Shown: positions 50,902 to 59,612, counted from the first letter of the stretch. The stretch is DNA of 64,000 bases from an uncultured Prevotellaceae bacterium (GCA_946415365.1 CAMKSE010000022.1:1-64000), one strand, 5' to 3'. Notes: generated by a model from the sequence alone, not told the origin. A program made the numbers and translations.

Positions 50902-51825
50902 CTATTTTGATATTTTCAAACCGAGTTTGGCAGATGGTGTCCTGCCTTTATAAAAGACCTGTGCCTCTTCATTCTGATACGCAGGTTCGTTCTGTTCCTG
51001 CATCCAGTCCATGCCTCGAAATGTCTTTTTGTTCCAAGTTCTGTTATCCACCTCATCCAAAGTCATGTTGAGAGAGGGCACAAGATTGCATGATTCTGAG
51101 ACTTGCGCTGTGGTTATCCATTCCACAACGACGAATACACCAGTCTGGGGGAATGGTATAGGACGAGTAAGGCTGATGCCATCCTTGCCGAGTTTCTGAC
51201 CGGAAGGGAGTATAATGCCACCATCAATGAGGGACTCATCTTTTGGAGCACCAGTCTTGGCATCTGTCTGTCGAAGATCAAAGCGGAGAGTGGCATAGAT
51301 GGGTGTCTTGATTTCCGTGAAGACCAGCCAATGGGTGGTATAATCGAGACTTGCCAATATAGAATGGATGTAAGGCGTTTCAGCCCAAGTGCTGTCGTAT
51401 GGAATGAACAAAGCCATCTCAAATCCATTAGCTCCTTTGTGCTTGGTCTGCGTCTTCGCTTTCATCAATCCCACTTCTGTGGTCTTTGTTCGTTTGGGAA
51501 TCCTTGCGCTAATGGCGACTTCATCAAGATTGATGCTCTTCGGAACAAGAATGATCGTTTGTGAGTCGGCTGTTATTTTAGAGATGCTCTTTGTCTCGTA
51601 GCAGATATGAGACAACCATATCTGTTCTGCTTCGTTTGGAATGGCAATCGCCCCTTTTTCGTCTGTGTAGCCACCAGTGTCATTCCCGAAATAGACACTC
51701 ACAAACGGTACTGCTTCATGTGTAATGCTGTCCTTGACAATTATCGTCTGAGCCATTCCAAATGTCGCTGTCAATAACATTGTCAGCAGGAGCAGGAATC
51801 GTCTGTTGTGTATCTGTTGTTTCAT
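50902..51825 (-). CDS. Exported CarboxypepD_reg-like protein, copy 2
   Basis: 307 aa from MKQQIHNRRFLLLLTMLLTA at 51825. Same plan as the gene at 45997: regulatory-like domain SITHEAVPFVSVYFGNDTGG, then a unique C-terminal part. The C-terminal half is identical in DNA to 45997-46446 while the first half has many changes. First gene of the operon 51825 to 48271. Promoter module R7 lies 30 bp upstream. Confidence 0.83.
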   Translation of the reverse strand: MKQQIHNRRFLLLLTMLLTATFGMAQTIIVKDSITHEAVPFVSVYFGNDTGGYTDEKGAIAIPNEAEQIWLSHICYETKSISKITADSQTIILVPKSINLDEVAISARIPKRTKTTEVGLMKAKTQTKHKGANGFEMALFIPYDSTWAETPYIHSILASLDYTTHWLVFTEIKTPIYATLRFDLRQTDAKTGAPKDESLIDGGIILPSGQKLGKDGISLTRPIPFPQTGVFVVVEWITTAQVSESCNLVPSLNMTLDEVDNRTWNKKTFRGMDWMQEQNEPAYQNEEAQVFYKGRTPSAKLGLKISK

Positions 51826-51854
51826 TTTACTATGATTTTCGTCATTCCGAGCCA

Positions 51855-51964
51855 CAAAGTTACGGAAAGTCCCATGGAAAAGCCCCGACAAGACCGAAAA
51901 AATGCTGTCGGGGGTGAAAGTCTGAACAAATGTTCAGGGGTTTTGTAACATTTCGGGGGGTACA
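51855..51964 (-). promoter_or_regulatory. Promoter module R7
   Basis: 22-bp core at 51936-51915, hairpin CCCCGACA/TGTCGGGG then CTTTTCC, -7 box TAACTTTG at 51862-51855 (minus); spacing 52 bp. The upstream block TACCCCCCGAAATGTTACAA is also in R2 and R6. Confidence 0.7.
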
Positions 51965-51995
51965 TCTGATAACCTTGGCTCATTGTTGTGAAATT

Positions 51996-54578
51996 TTAGA
52001 GTTTATAATATGCTGTGAGTAATAGTTCTCGTCCACGGATGCGATTGGTGGAGGTGCTGCTGGTGAGGTCGCTGGTGATGACGTATGAATAGGTGTCACG
52101 GTTCAGCAGATTGTTGAGCGAGAGAGTGAGATCAAGACGCTTTGACTTGTAACTGGCTTTGATGTCAGCCAAGAAGAAGTCTTTGTAGTTGCCACTGGTA
52201 ATCTCGTTGCGGTAATACTCGCCTCGGAGGTCGATAGTGAACGGGCTGACAGGAATAACGATGGAGAGGTCTTGCTTCCAGCCGTCAATCTTCTGAGAAT
52301 AATCCATTGACTGGATTTTTATACGGTTCTGATTGAACGTGAGACTATAGCGCAGATGCATGTCCTTCCAAAAAGAGAAGTCGAGACCTGTGCGGACGTT
52401 GAGCATCTGACTGTTGTAGTCGGTCATTATTCCGTTTTGAAGCATTGAGGCATCGCTGTTGAGATACAAGGCACGGAGGTTGACCACACCATTCCAAAGG
52501 TTGATGCCCTTGCTGGCTATCAGGTTGGCTTGCCATGAACGGGATTTGCTTTCCTGCTCTATGGCAGAGAGAATAATGTAGTCACCCACAAATCGACGTG
52601 TCGGCGTATAGGGCGAAGTGCTGAAAGTACGCGATACGGTCAAGATGGTGTGCAAGGCTTTCAGCGCATCGTTATAGTTGATGCCGCCACGTATGGCATG
52701 TGTATGGCTATGTTGATAACCCGCATAGCCTTGTTTGATATACTGGAAGTCCTGCAATACCAGTGACCGGTAGAAACGACTGGCATCCAAAGGCTCCACA
52801 GAGGCAGAACCTCCCAGTGAGAGGCGCAGGCGGGGCGTGACATACCACTTTACACTGAGGTCTGGTGAAAAGAGCATCTGGTGATGACCGTTGTCGTGGC
52901 TGTATTTCTCGTAAAGGTATTCCGTTGTGGGGCTGAGTTCCACATTGATGTCACGCGTCTTGTAGGTTATATTCGGCTGCATATAGATGCGGGCAAAAGA
53001 GAAACGGCTGTTATCTGCCAACTGTCCGATGGTAATTCCCGAACCTTGTTCGCCTACCCGTAGCCTTTCGGGAAGTCCTGTCAGATCAGACTCCAGACGA
53101 TGCAAGGCAGCGTTCACACCCGCTTTCAGTGAGAGGCTGAAACGTCCGAGTTTGATGCCACCCATAGCGTAGGTGTCGGTGCTGTATCGCTGACTGCTGA
53201 CGTGCTGGTAAAGGCTATCTACAGACAATGACTGCGGACGGCTGATAATGCGGTTATTGGAATAGAACGACACAAGGCGATTGCCGTACTTGCGGATGAT
53301 ATACAGATTGTCCTTGATATCGTATTCGGGCTTGCGGGCAAACTGGTTGTGGCTATTTGTTCCATTCTCGTTAAGCCACTGGCGGCTCCATGTGAAATCG
53401 CCCGATAGCGAGTTCTTCAGATATTGGTTGGTGCTGTTGCGCTCATACTTCACCAGTGCGTATAGTTCGTTATCCTTTTGCAGATAGTCCTTGCGGTTGT
53501 CGATGATGCGGTTGCCGTCTGGCCGAAAATACTCCGTGCGCCTTTCTCCCTCTGCCGTTTCGCGATTGTTGTTATAGATTATCTGTACGTTCATCTGCGA
53601 CGACTCATTGAACCGTTTTAGTGTATTGAGCGTGACGGCATGGCTGCGATTGAACAGGGTACGGCTTTCGGCGAGGTTGGGTGTCGTAGGCGGTGACAGT
53701 TGGACATAGTCACTACGGCTTTCCAAATCGTCGAAATTGAAGAGACTCGTTGTTTCCTTGCTGATGTCCTGCCCCGTGTTGTTGGTCTTGTAGGTGAGCA
53801 TGGTCTGGAAGTTGGACTTCAATCGCAATCCAAAGCCCTCGAATTTCCATAACCCTGTATGGCTGCTGATGCCTGCACCGCCGTTGAACGATGTCACCCA
53901 ATGGCTCTTGGCCCCCTCCTTCATACGGATGTTCACTGCTGCCTCGTCGGTATAGGTGAAGTCCTCCAGCACGCGGATGGGCTGATGGTTTCTCATCACC
54001 TGCACGGAGCCTACATCCACCTGTGGCAGTGAATTGGTGGCTATGCCGTATTTGTCGCCCAGCATATCCAAACCCTCAATATAGAACTTGCTGATGGGCT
54101 TACCCTCATACTTGATCTGTCCGTTCTGCTTGTTCACCTCGAAACCAGGAATGCGGGAAAGCACGTCACCTATGTTGCGGTCGTTCTGGTCGGCAAAGGT
54201 CGCCACATTGTATGTCAGCGTGTCGCCATGCTCACGCACCTTGCAGGCTTTAACTGTCACCTCTTTCAGTGCAACGGCTTCCTCCTGCATCACAATCCGC
54301 AGAGGGCTTTTGCCAGACAGGTTACTGATGCGCTGCTTCTTGAAACCGAGCATCGAGACTTCCAAATAGCAGTCGGTAGTCGCCTCGATGGAGAACTGCC
54401 CTTTGGCATCGGTCTTGCCGAAACGAATCATTTTGTTCGTGCCATTGCTGCGAACTTGTAGGATGACACCCGTCAGAGGGTCACCGTTTGTGTCAGTGAC
54501 CGTTCCCGTTATCCGCATCTGCGCCATTGCCAAGAGCGGAAAGAGACTGCATAATATAATAACAAGGCGTCGCTTCAC
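51996..54578 (-). CDS. CarboxypepD_reg and TonB-plug outer-membrane barrel protein
   Basis: 860 aa. Signal MKRRLVIILCSLFPLLAMAQ. Regulatory-like domain MRITGTVTDTNGDPLTGVIL, EVSMLGFKKQRISNLSG. Plug VKACKVREHGDTLTYNVATF, DVLSRIPGFEVNKQNGQIKY, FYIEGLDMLGDKYGIATNSL, VQVMRNHQPIRVLEDFTYTD. The remainder is an OMP_b-brl_3-type barrel. Paired with a GLPGLI protein encoded 4 bp upstream, a frequent Bacteroidota arrangement. Ligand unknown. Confidence 0.88.
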   Translation of the reverse strand: MKRRLVIILCSLFPLLAMAQMRITGTVTDTNGDPLTGVILQVRSNGTNKMIRFGKTDAKGQFSIEATTDCYLEVSMLGFKKQRISNLSGKSPLRIVMQEEAVALKEVTVKACKVREHGDTLTYNVATFADQNDRNIGDVLSRIPGFEVNKQNGQIKYEGKPISKFYIEGLDMLGDKYGIATNSLPQVDVGSVQVMRNHQPIRVLEDFTYTDEAAVNIRMKEGAKSHWVTSFNGGAGISSHTGLWKFEGFGLRLKSNFQTMLTYKTNNTGQDISKETTSLFNFDDLESRSDYVQLSPPTTPNLAESRTLFNRSHAVTLNTLKRFNESSQMNVQIIYNNNRETAEGERRTEYFRPDGNRIIDNRKDYLQKDNELYALVKYERNSTNQYLKNSLSGDFTWSRQWLNENGTNSHNQFARKPEYDIKDNLYIIRKYGNRLVSFYSNNRIISRPQSLSVDSLYQHVSSQRYSTDTYAMGGIKLGRFSLSLKAGVNAALHRLESDLTGLPERLRVGEQGSGITIGQLADNSRFSFARIYMQPNITYKTRDINVELSPTTEYLYEKYSHDNGHHQMLFSPDLSVKWYVTPRLRLSLGGSASVEPLDASRFYRSLVLQDFQYIKQGYAGYQHSHTHAIRGGINYNDALKALHTILTVSRTFSTSPYTPTRRFVGDYIILSAIEQESKSRSWQANLIASKGINLWNGVVNLRALYLNSDASMLQNGIMTDYNSQMLNVRTGLDFSFWKDMHLRYSLTFNQNRIKIQSMDYSQKIDGWKQDLSIVIPVSPFTIDLRGEYYRNEITSGNYKDFFLADIKASYKSKRLDLTLSLNNLLNRDTYSYVITSDLTSSTSTNRIRGRELLLTAYYKL

Positions 54579-54582
54579 CAGC

Positions 54583-55356
54583 TTATTCTAATTCTATATA
54601 AGGTTTAGCCTGAATGACTTTCTCTGTATAAGGAATTGTCCTCGGGCGATTCTTGTACCTCAGAAATTTCTCTCGCGTCATCTGGTAGAACTTTTCATCG
54701 CCCCAATTATAGAATGTAACAGGGTTGATGCTTTCGTTCTTGATGCTAATAGCAGTAAACTTGATGAAGTCATGGTCTGCCGTTGCTTTGAGAATCAAGC
54801 CAGGCAAACCTCCCAATTTCCATGGGCCAAGGCTGATTGGGATTTCTTCAGTAAACCATACCTCCCAAACACGGCCTCTGAACTTAGTCGTGGCTTTATG
54901 ACATTCCATACCTAAGATCGTCATCACGGAATCTGCATGGATAGTCCACTCCTGTTTAGGGATATCCTCTTCATAGGTATTGTAGGCACTGGCATAAAAG
55001 CTATAGAGCGCCAACTTGCCCGTTGTCATATCCTGATAGAGCCATTCATTGCCAATAGTACTTGTCTTCAGTTTCTTAGAACGGGGCACATTCTTACCAG
55101 AAGAGTCGAAGAACTCCTGCAAGGCTATCTGCATCGTAGCCTCGCTGGTGTACATCAAACTGTCATCCCGATAACGATAATAACTGAAAAACTGGTTGGC
55201 TGTCTTTCCGACTCTCAGAATGTAGGAATCGTCATATTCCTCCTGCCATGAGTCATAACGGACTTCAAGGATAGCAGGTTCAATGACGTGAGTTTCCTGT
55301 GCATAGCCGTATGCCCATACAGACATTGCAATCAACAATAACTTTGTCCTTTTCAT
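54583..55356 (-). CDS. GLPGLI family exported protein
   Basis: 257 aa. Signal peptide MKRTKLLLIAMSVWAYGYAQ. The name-giving motif GPWKLGGLPGLILKATADHD is at about 181-200. Before it, EWLYQDMTTGKLALYSFYAS and EIPISLGPW. These proteins are small beta-rich exported factors usually encoded next to a TonB-type barrel, as here. Exact role is unknown. Its promoter -7 box is at 55392-55385. Confidence 0.92.
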   Translation of the reverse strand: MKRTKLLLIAMSVWAYGYAQETHVIEPAILEVRYDSWQEEYDDSYILRVGKTANQFFSYYRYRDDSLMYTSEATMQIALQEFFDSSGKNVPRSKKLKTSTIGNEWLYQDMTTGKLALYSFYASAYNTYEEDIPKQEWTIHADSVMTILGMECHKATTKFRGRVWEVWFTEEIPISLGPWKLGGLPGLILKATADHDFIKFTAISIKNESINPVTFYNWGDEKFYQMTREKFLRYKNRPRTIPYTEKVIQAKPYIELE

Positions 55357-55384
55357 CTTCTTTGCATTTTACTATTTGGTGATG

Positions 55385-55392
55385 CAAAGGTA
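55385..55392 (-). promoter_or_regulatory. -7 box of the GLPGLI/barrel operon
   Basis: Minus strand TACCTTTG then CATC, matching TAnnTTTG, 28 bp before the start at 55356. Confidence 0.6.
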
Positions 55393-55491
55393 AGACAAAA
55401 AGAGCATAGCCACAAATGCCTATTACATTATCGCTAACAACGACAGGCTGATAATCAGTATGTTACAAAAACGACAAACCACGAAATAGGC

Positions 55492-57096
55492 TTATTTTGT
55501 AATCAGGTCATCGAATGACTCTACACCTGAATCGGCCTTGATTCGCGATTTGCGGACTCGGATGTTCGCCAATGTGTACTGCAGAATCTGCATCACCTCA
55601 TCGTCCGTCTTGCCAATATGATAGAGGATGCACAAAAGCCGCGACGATGGATTAAGGTCAAGTTCAGACAGATATTGTGAATAGCTTTCGTCTATCAAAT
55701 GGAAACTGTCAAGGAACTGGTTAATACCCTGGCGACCTATCTGACTGATATTACGATTCTGGAGTATTTGCGAGTAAATCATCAGCCCCTGACTGATATT
55801 CTCCAGATGCGCAATCTCCTCCTTGTAGTTGGCGATGTCTGTCTCACGGCGTTTTAACCGTCGCAACTGGTTGTCAATTTCATGGCTCAGCGTATCGCAT
55901 TGTTCTGAAAGTGCAGGGTTTTCTACATCCTTCAGTTGATGGACTGAGGCATTCAGCGATGCAATCATCCTATTGGCTCGTCTGATTCTACGTATATGCC
56001 ACCAAGCAAATGCCAATAAAAGCAATAGCACCCCAATGATGCCATACATCACGTATGTTTGTGTCTTCATGAAGCGATAGCGGGTGTTGCCTCCTTCGTA
56101 TGTCAGGGTGACTTCTTTTTCATGCCGACTGTTTTCCTCGCGGTCAAATATGTATTCCATCGTGCGGAGTTTCCTACGAAGGCTGTCTGCCATCGTCTCA
56201 TTTCCATCCCTCAAAGCCACATAATACATATTTGATAGAAGGGCATAGGTAGAGGATGATTCAAAGAATGTCTTGGAGTTACCAATTTCGATTACCGTTG
56301 GCCCACGTCTTTCCAGATACTCTTTCATGAAATCTGGATGATGATGATTATAGAGGTACTGGGCTACAGCGGTATAGCCGACTGGTGACTGCGTATTAAT
56401 CTCGGGCAGATAGCGCATAATGACAGAGTCCGGTGCATGTCTGTCAATCAGAGCCTGAACGTATTCATGACATAAGGTGCCTTTGACCTTATGAGGTTTG
56501 CTCTCACTACAGATTTCAGCAATATGAAAGGCAGAGTCGGCCTTTCCCGTATTTCCTGTTTCTACAGCTTCATACATCAACGCTCGTGCCAATAGCAATG
56601 AATCGCCAACAGCAACAGCCTTCTGACGGAGTTTGCTGATATAATCCGAATGACCTAATCCGCAGAGTCTGTCGTAAACCTTTGCCATAGTTCTGTCAGC
56701 CCGACGATCGCCATACAGGTTGTTGATTGTATCTACTTGATGGAGAATACTTTCTGCCACAACAGTATCCCTATTGTATTCTTGCCAGAGTACAGCTTTG
56801 TAATACATGGCCTGCATCAGTCCGATGGTGTCACCATCGTTTTCGTATGCCCTGGCACATTCATCAATGATACTAATATAATCGGCATTGTTAAGTTTTT
56901 GGGTAACTCCTATTTTCACATCCAGCAATTTGTAATAGGCTTTATTATCATTGCTGTCGGCCCTGTTCAGGAACACTCTCGCCTGTGCTGGATAACTGTC
57001 TGCAAGGGTGTCTATTTCTTCCAATGATTTATGATAGGTACCTCCCTTACATCCGAAAAACAAGAGCAACACCAAAGCATAAAGAATCCTTTTCAT
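55492..57096 (-). CDS. TPR lipoprotein with membrane helix and regulator-like C-terminus
   Basis: 534 aa from MKRILYALVLLLFFG at 57096, lipobox GC next; the frame runs further upstream (see the fragment at 57097). The N-terminal 340 residues are TPR-like helices. One membrane helix TYVMYGIIGVLLLLLAFAWW is at about 347-366. It is followed by a coiled coil (SHEIDNQLRRLKRRETDIAN). The C-terminal 60 residues, NPSSRLLCILYHIGKTDDEV, MQILQYTLANIRVRKSRIKA, resemble a LuxR-like helix-turn-helix. This plan (TPR-TM-coiled coil-HTH-like) is common in Bacteroidota sensor-regulators. Signal and target unknown. No terminator seen. Confidence 0.8.
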   Translation of the reverse strand: MKRILYALVLLLFFGCKGGTYHKSLEEIDTLADSYPAQARVFLNRADSNDNKAYYKLLDVKIGVTQKLNNADYISIIDECARAYENDGDTIGLMQAMYYKAVLWQEYNRDTVVAESILHQVDTINNLYGDRRADRTMAKVYDRLCGLGHSDYISKLRQKAVAVGDSLLLARALMYEAVETGNTGKADSAFHIAEICSESKPHKVKGTLCHEYVQALIDRHAPDSVIMRYLPEINTQSPVGYTAVAQYLYNHHHPDFMKEYLERRGPTVIEIGNSKTFFESSSTYALLSNMYYVALRDGNETMADSLRRKLRTMEYIFDREENSRHEKEVTLTYEGGNTRYRFMKTQTYVMYGIIGVLLLLLAFAWWHIRRIRRANRMIASLNASVHQLKDVENPALSEQCDTLSHEIDNQLRRLKRRETDIANYKEEIAHLENISQGLMIYSQILQNRNISQIGRQGINQFLDSFHLIDESYSQYLSELDLNPSSRLLCILYHIGKTDDEVMQILQYTLANIRVRKSRIKADSGVESFDDLITK

Positions 57097-57228
57097 AACT
57101 TCAATTGGCATGATAGCATGCGTGAAAGCCTGTGCCGCCTCCACGTAAGGCTGCGCACGCTGGTAGTCGGCATCGGTGATGCCCTCCACGCGGTTCTCGT
57201 ACATAAAGAAATCGTCTATCTGTGCCAT
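57097..57228 (-). pseudogene. N-terminal remnant of a PAS/LuxR-type regulator, fused in frame
   Basis: 44 codons starting MAQIDDFFMYENRVEGITDA, DYQRAQPYVEAAQAFTHAIM. This closely recalls the first residues of Prevotella PAS-LuxR-type regulators, whose sequence then goes on to a PAS domain. Here the frame runs without a stop into the lipoprotein gene. A protein from this start would lose its exposed lipoprotein signal, so I take it as a remnant. Whether it is translated cannot be told. Confidence 0.45.
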
Positions 57229-57241
57229 ATTGCTCTTTGTT

Positions 57242-57823
57242 TTATTCAGTTATACTGCTAAACGTGACGGCCTTGCGGATGCGTGACAACTGTTGGGGAG
57301 TGACGCAGAGGAACGAGGCGATGGCATTCAGGGGGAGATGGCGGGCGATGCCTGGGCAGCGGCGGAGCAGCAACTCGTAGCGTTCGAGGGGCGTGGCGCG
57401 GTGGAGGTCGGTGTAGCGGGCACGGGCCTGACTGAGCAGGTGCTCGGCAACGAGGCAGCGCAGATCCATCGACTTCTTATCCTGACTGAACCGCTTCACC
57501 AGCTGTTCGCCGCTCACACGGATGATGCGGGTGGGCACCATCGCCTCGATCGTGGTCAGTGCTGGGCCACCGTCGAGACAGGCGGGATAGTCGCCCGCAA
57601 ACTCGCCCTCGAACGAGAACCATGTGATGTGCTCCTTGTCGTCGCTGATGCCGTATGTCACGTACTTGAAGCACCCTTCGGTGACGAAGCCGAACCACCG
57701 TGCGGGGTCGCCCTCGCGCTCAAGCTGTTCGCCCTTGCGGTAAGTTACCTCCTTGCCCTCGCGCTCGCAAAACTCGCGCAGCGCCTTGATGTCAATGCTA
57801 TTTTTCCCGAATTTCTGTTCCAT
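57242..57823 (-). CDS. Crp/Fnr-family transcriptional regulator
   Basis: 193 aa. Cyclic-nucleotide-binding fold: VTYRKGEQLEREGDPARWFG, FVTEGCFKYVTYG, DDKEHITWFSFEGEFAGDYP, then a dimer helix and a C-terminal winged helix LPLNAIASFLCVTPQQLSRI, RKAVTFSSITE. The DNA-binding part is short, without a long wing. Coenzyme or ligand not evident: no Cys cluster for iron-sulfur. It lies 3 bp after the Fic gene. It is one candidate to recognise the palindromic 22-bp core of modules R1-R8, but nothing proves it. Confidence 0.88.
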   Translation of the reverse strand: MEQKFGKNSIDIKALREFCEREGKEVTYRKGEQLEREGDPARWFGFVTEGCFKYVTYGISDDKEHITWFSFEGEFAGDYPACLDGGPALTTIEAMVPTRIIRVSGEQLVKRFSQDKKSMDLRCLVAEHLLSQARARYTDLHRATPLERYELLLRRCPGIARHLPLNAIASFLCVTPQQLSRIRKAVTFSSITE

Positions 57824-57826
57824 AAG

Positions 57827-59296
57827 TTAAAAGCGTAATATATATTCATCTTCTTCCTTGAAAGCGTTGCAGCGTTCCATGTAGTCGCGCATTTCCTCAA
57901 AGTTATCTCCACGGAGATTATAGCTGAACAGCCGTACACGCTGGATGGCATTGATCAGCTTTTCGGGGTTGTCCTTTCGGGTGAGTTGGCGCAGTGCACT
58001 GAGATAGTCGGTGCGGAACACTGTGGGAATAATGACCTTCGACTGTCCGGCGGCTGTCAGTTCGGCATTCATCATGATGCGGGAGATGCGTCCGTTACCG
58101 TCAGAGAACGGGTGAACCTCGCTAATCATAAAGAGCATGAAGAGGGCACGGGCAAAGGGGTGACGCAAGGCGCTATAGACCTCGAAGCCTTTCTTCAGTG
58201 TTCCGCGAACCTGTTGGAAATCGACGAAATGGGTTTCGCCAGCGCGGTTGTTCTGTGTCTTGAACATGCCGGGATTGGCTTCTGGACGGGCAGACATCAT
58301 CACGCGGTGACGATGCTGGAGGATGTCAAGCAGGTGGTCGGGCGAGGTGGGCGTGATGGCCATTTCCTTTCGGTTGGAAACGATGTAATATGTGCCCAGC
58401 ACGTCGTGACTGTCGGCGTTGCGGGCAGGCATCGGGGTACGGGTCTCGATAATCTGTCGGGCATCCTCCACCTCGAACTCGGTGCCTTCGATATAATTGG
58501 AAAAATAACTTTCAAAGAAGGCGAAGTTGTTGTAGGCAGCATCCGTCTCATTCGGCTCAGGGAAATTCTCAAACTCACGCTCGTTGAGTGCGGCCATCAG
58601 AATGCTGAAGAGCTTCAGTCGCTGACTGTCGAACGGCTCTCCCAAGGCACGGGCTTCGGCAACCGAGGAAGTGAGAATCTTCGAGGGCTTTGTGGAAAGG
58701 ATGGCCCCGATGATGGAGTCCAGTTTCTTGAACTCGTCGGCCATGTCGAGCTGTCCGGCTATCTCGCGGGCTGTGTCGCGCAACTTGTTCAGTTCGTCCT
58801 CACCATTGGTCTGCAAGACTTTATCCAGTTTCTCTTCGATAACGTCCTGTGGCAGACACTTGGAAACGCCATCGCGGCTATAGCCTGTCTGTAGGTTTTC
58901 AAGATAGGCCCTGGCACTGCAAGACATGTGCAGACCTCCCATGAAAGGATAATCGGCGGGAAGGGCTTTCCGGCCTTCAAGCAGATGGATGGTAATGCCT
59001 GGCAACGATACTTTCTTCGTGTAATTATAGGTGAGGTAGATGTGTCCGTCGTTAGTGGGGCGGCACTCGAAGGCACTACGATGACTCATGACGGCATCGG
59101 GGTAGAGTTCGCCAAGGATGAAGAAGAGATTTCTGCGGATGATATTCTCTGGGGTGTCGTTGAGATTGGTAGTGTATATCTTCGTGGCAATCTTGACGAG
59201 ACGGCCTTCTTTCTTCATCTTCGTAATGAAGTTGTTGGTTGTCTTGTCGGAAGAAGCCATTACGACTTCGTGATTCAATAAAGCATTTTTTTCCAT
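57827..59296 (-). CDS. Fic family protein with N-terminal winged-helix-like domain
   Basis: 489 aa. Fic core HPFSDGNGRISR (about 393-404) is the AMP-transfer motif. An inhibitory helix motif SNYIEGTEF (S-x-x-x-E-G) is present at about 268, so the protein is likely self-inhibited. The N-terminal part (MASSDKTTNNFITKMKKEGR, LVKIATKIYTTNL) resembles the winged-helix of AbiEi-type regulators. Target protein is unknown. First gene of an operon with the Crp/Fnr-type regulator. Its start codon lies inside a perfect inverted repeat that frames the promoter (59289-59361). Confidence 0.9.
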   Translation of the reverse strand: MEKNALLNHEVVMASSDKTTNNFITKMKKEGRLVKIATKIYTTNLNDTPENIIRRNLFFILGELYPDAVMSHRSAFECRPTNDGHIYLTYNYTKKVSLPGITIHLLEGRKALPADYPFMGGLHMSCSARAYLENLQTGYSRDGVSKCLPQDVIEEKLDKVLQTNGEDELNKLRDTAREIAGQLDMADEFKKLDSIIGAILSTKPSKILTSSVAEARALGEPFDSQRLKLFSILMAALNEREFENFPEPNETDAAYNNFAFFESYFSNYIEGTEFEVEDARQIIETRTPMPARNADSHDVLGTYYIVSNRKEMAITPTSPDHLLDILQHRHRVMMSARPEANPGMFKTQNNRAGETHFVDFQQVRGTLKKGFEVYSALRHPFARALFMLFMISEVHPFSDGNGRISRIMMNAELTAAGQSKVIIPTVFRTDYLSALRQLTRKDNPEKLINAIQRVRLFSYNLRGDNFEEMRDYMERCNAFKEEDEYILRF

Positions 59297-59361
59297 AAAT
59301 TATTGCAATTATGGTGCAAAGGTAGCAAAACTTTCCAAAAGAACATTTATTTTATGGAAAA
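59289..59361. promoter_or_regulatory. Fic promoter framed by an inverted repeat
   Basis: TTTTCCATAAA at 59289-59299 and TTTATGGAAAA at 59351-59361 are perfect inverse copies about 51 bp apart. The -7 box TACCTTTG (59324-59317, minus) lies between them. The left copy includes the Fic start codon. The winged-helix part of Fic could bind here (autoregulation). Confidence 0.5.
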
Positions 59362-59523
59362 TCTTCCAAATTCAAGGTATTATTTGTTATTTTTGGCATT
59401 GGATTGCTTATAAAAGCGAGTTTTCACGGGTACAACGGGCCAAACCGCTCGTTGATGGCTACATAAATGGCGGTGCATATTCTTTTTGATAAAATCATGG
59501 TCTTGAATAGTGAAAATTGAACT

Positions 59524-59612
59524 GAAGGCATGAACATTTGTTCAGACTTTCACTTCGATGCCTTCATTTTAGATTTGCAAAGGACTTATTGTTTTGTTGT
59601 TTTGTAACTTTG
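59524..59612 (+). promoter_or_regulatory. Promoter module R8 (plus strand)
   Basis: 22-bp core at 59531-59552, enclosed by arms GAAGGCAT and ATGCCTTC (59524-59531 with 59558-59565). Two -7 boxes follow: TAGATTTG (59570-59577) and TAACTTTG (59605-59612). The second is 52 bp from the core, as in the other copies, and 52 bp before the ATG at 59665. The spacer differs from R1-R7, and no gene lies upstream to be terminated. Confidence 0.7.

Noticed and set aside
20220..51964. Modules R1-R7 as simple terminators
   Set aside because: The hairpin does fit a terminator, but the core and the constant distance to the -7 box, also kept in R8 where there is no upstream gene, are not explained by termination.
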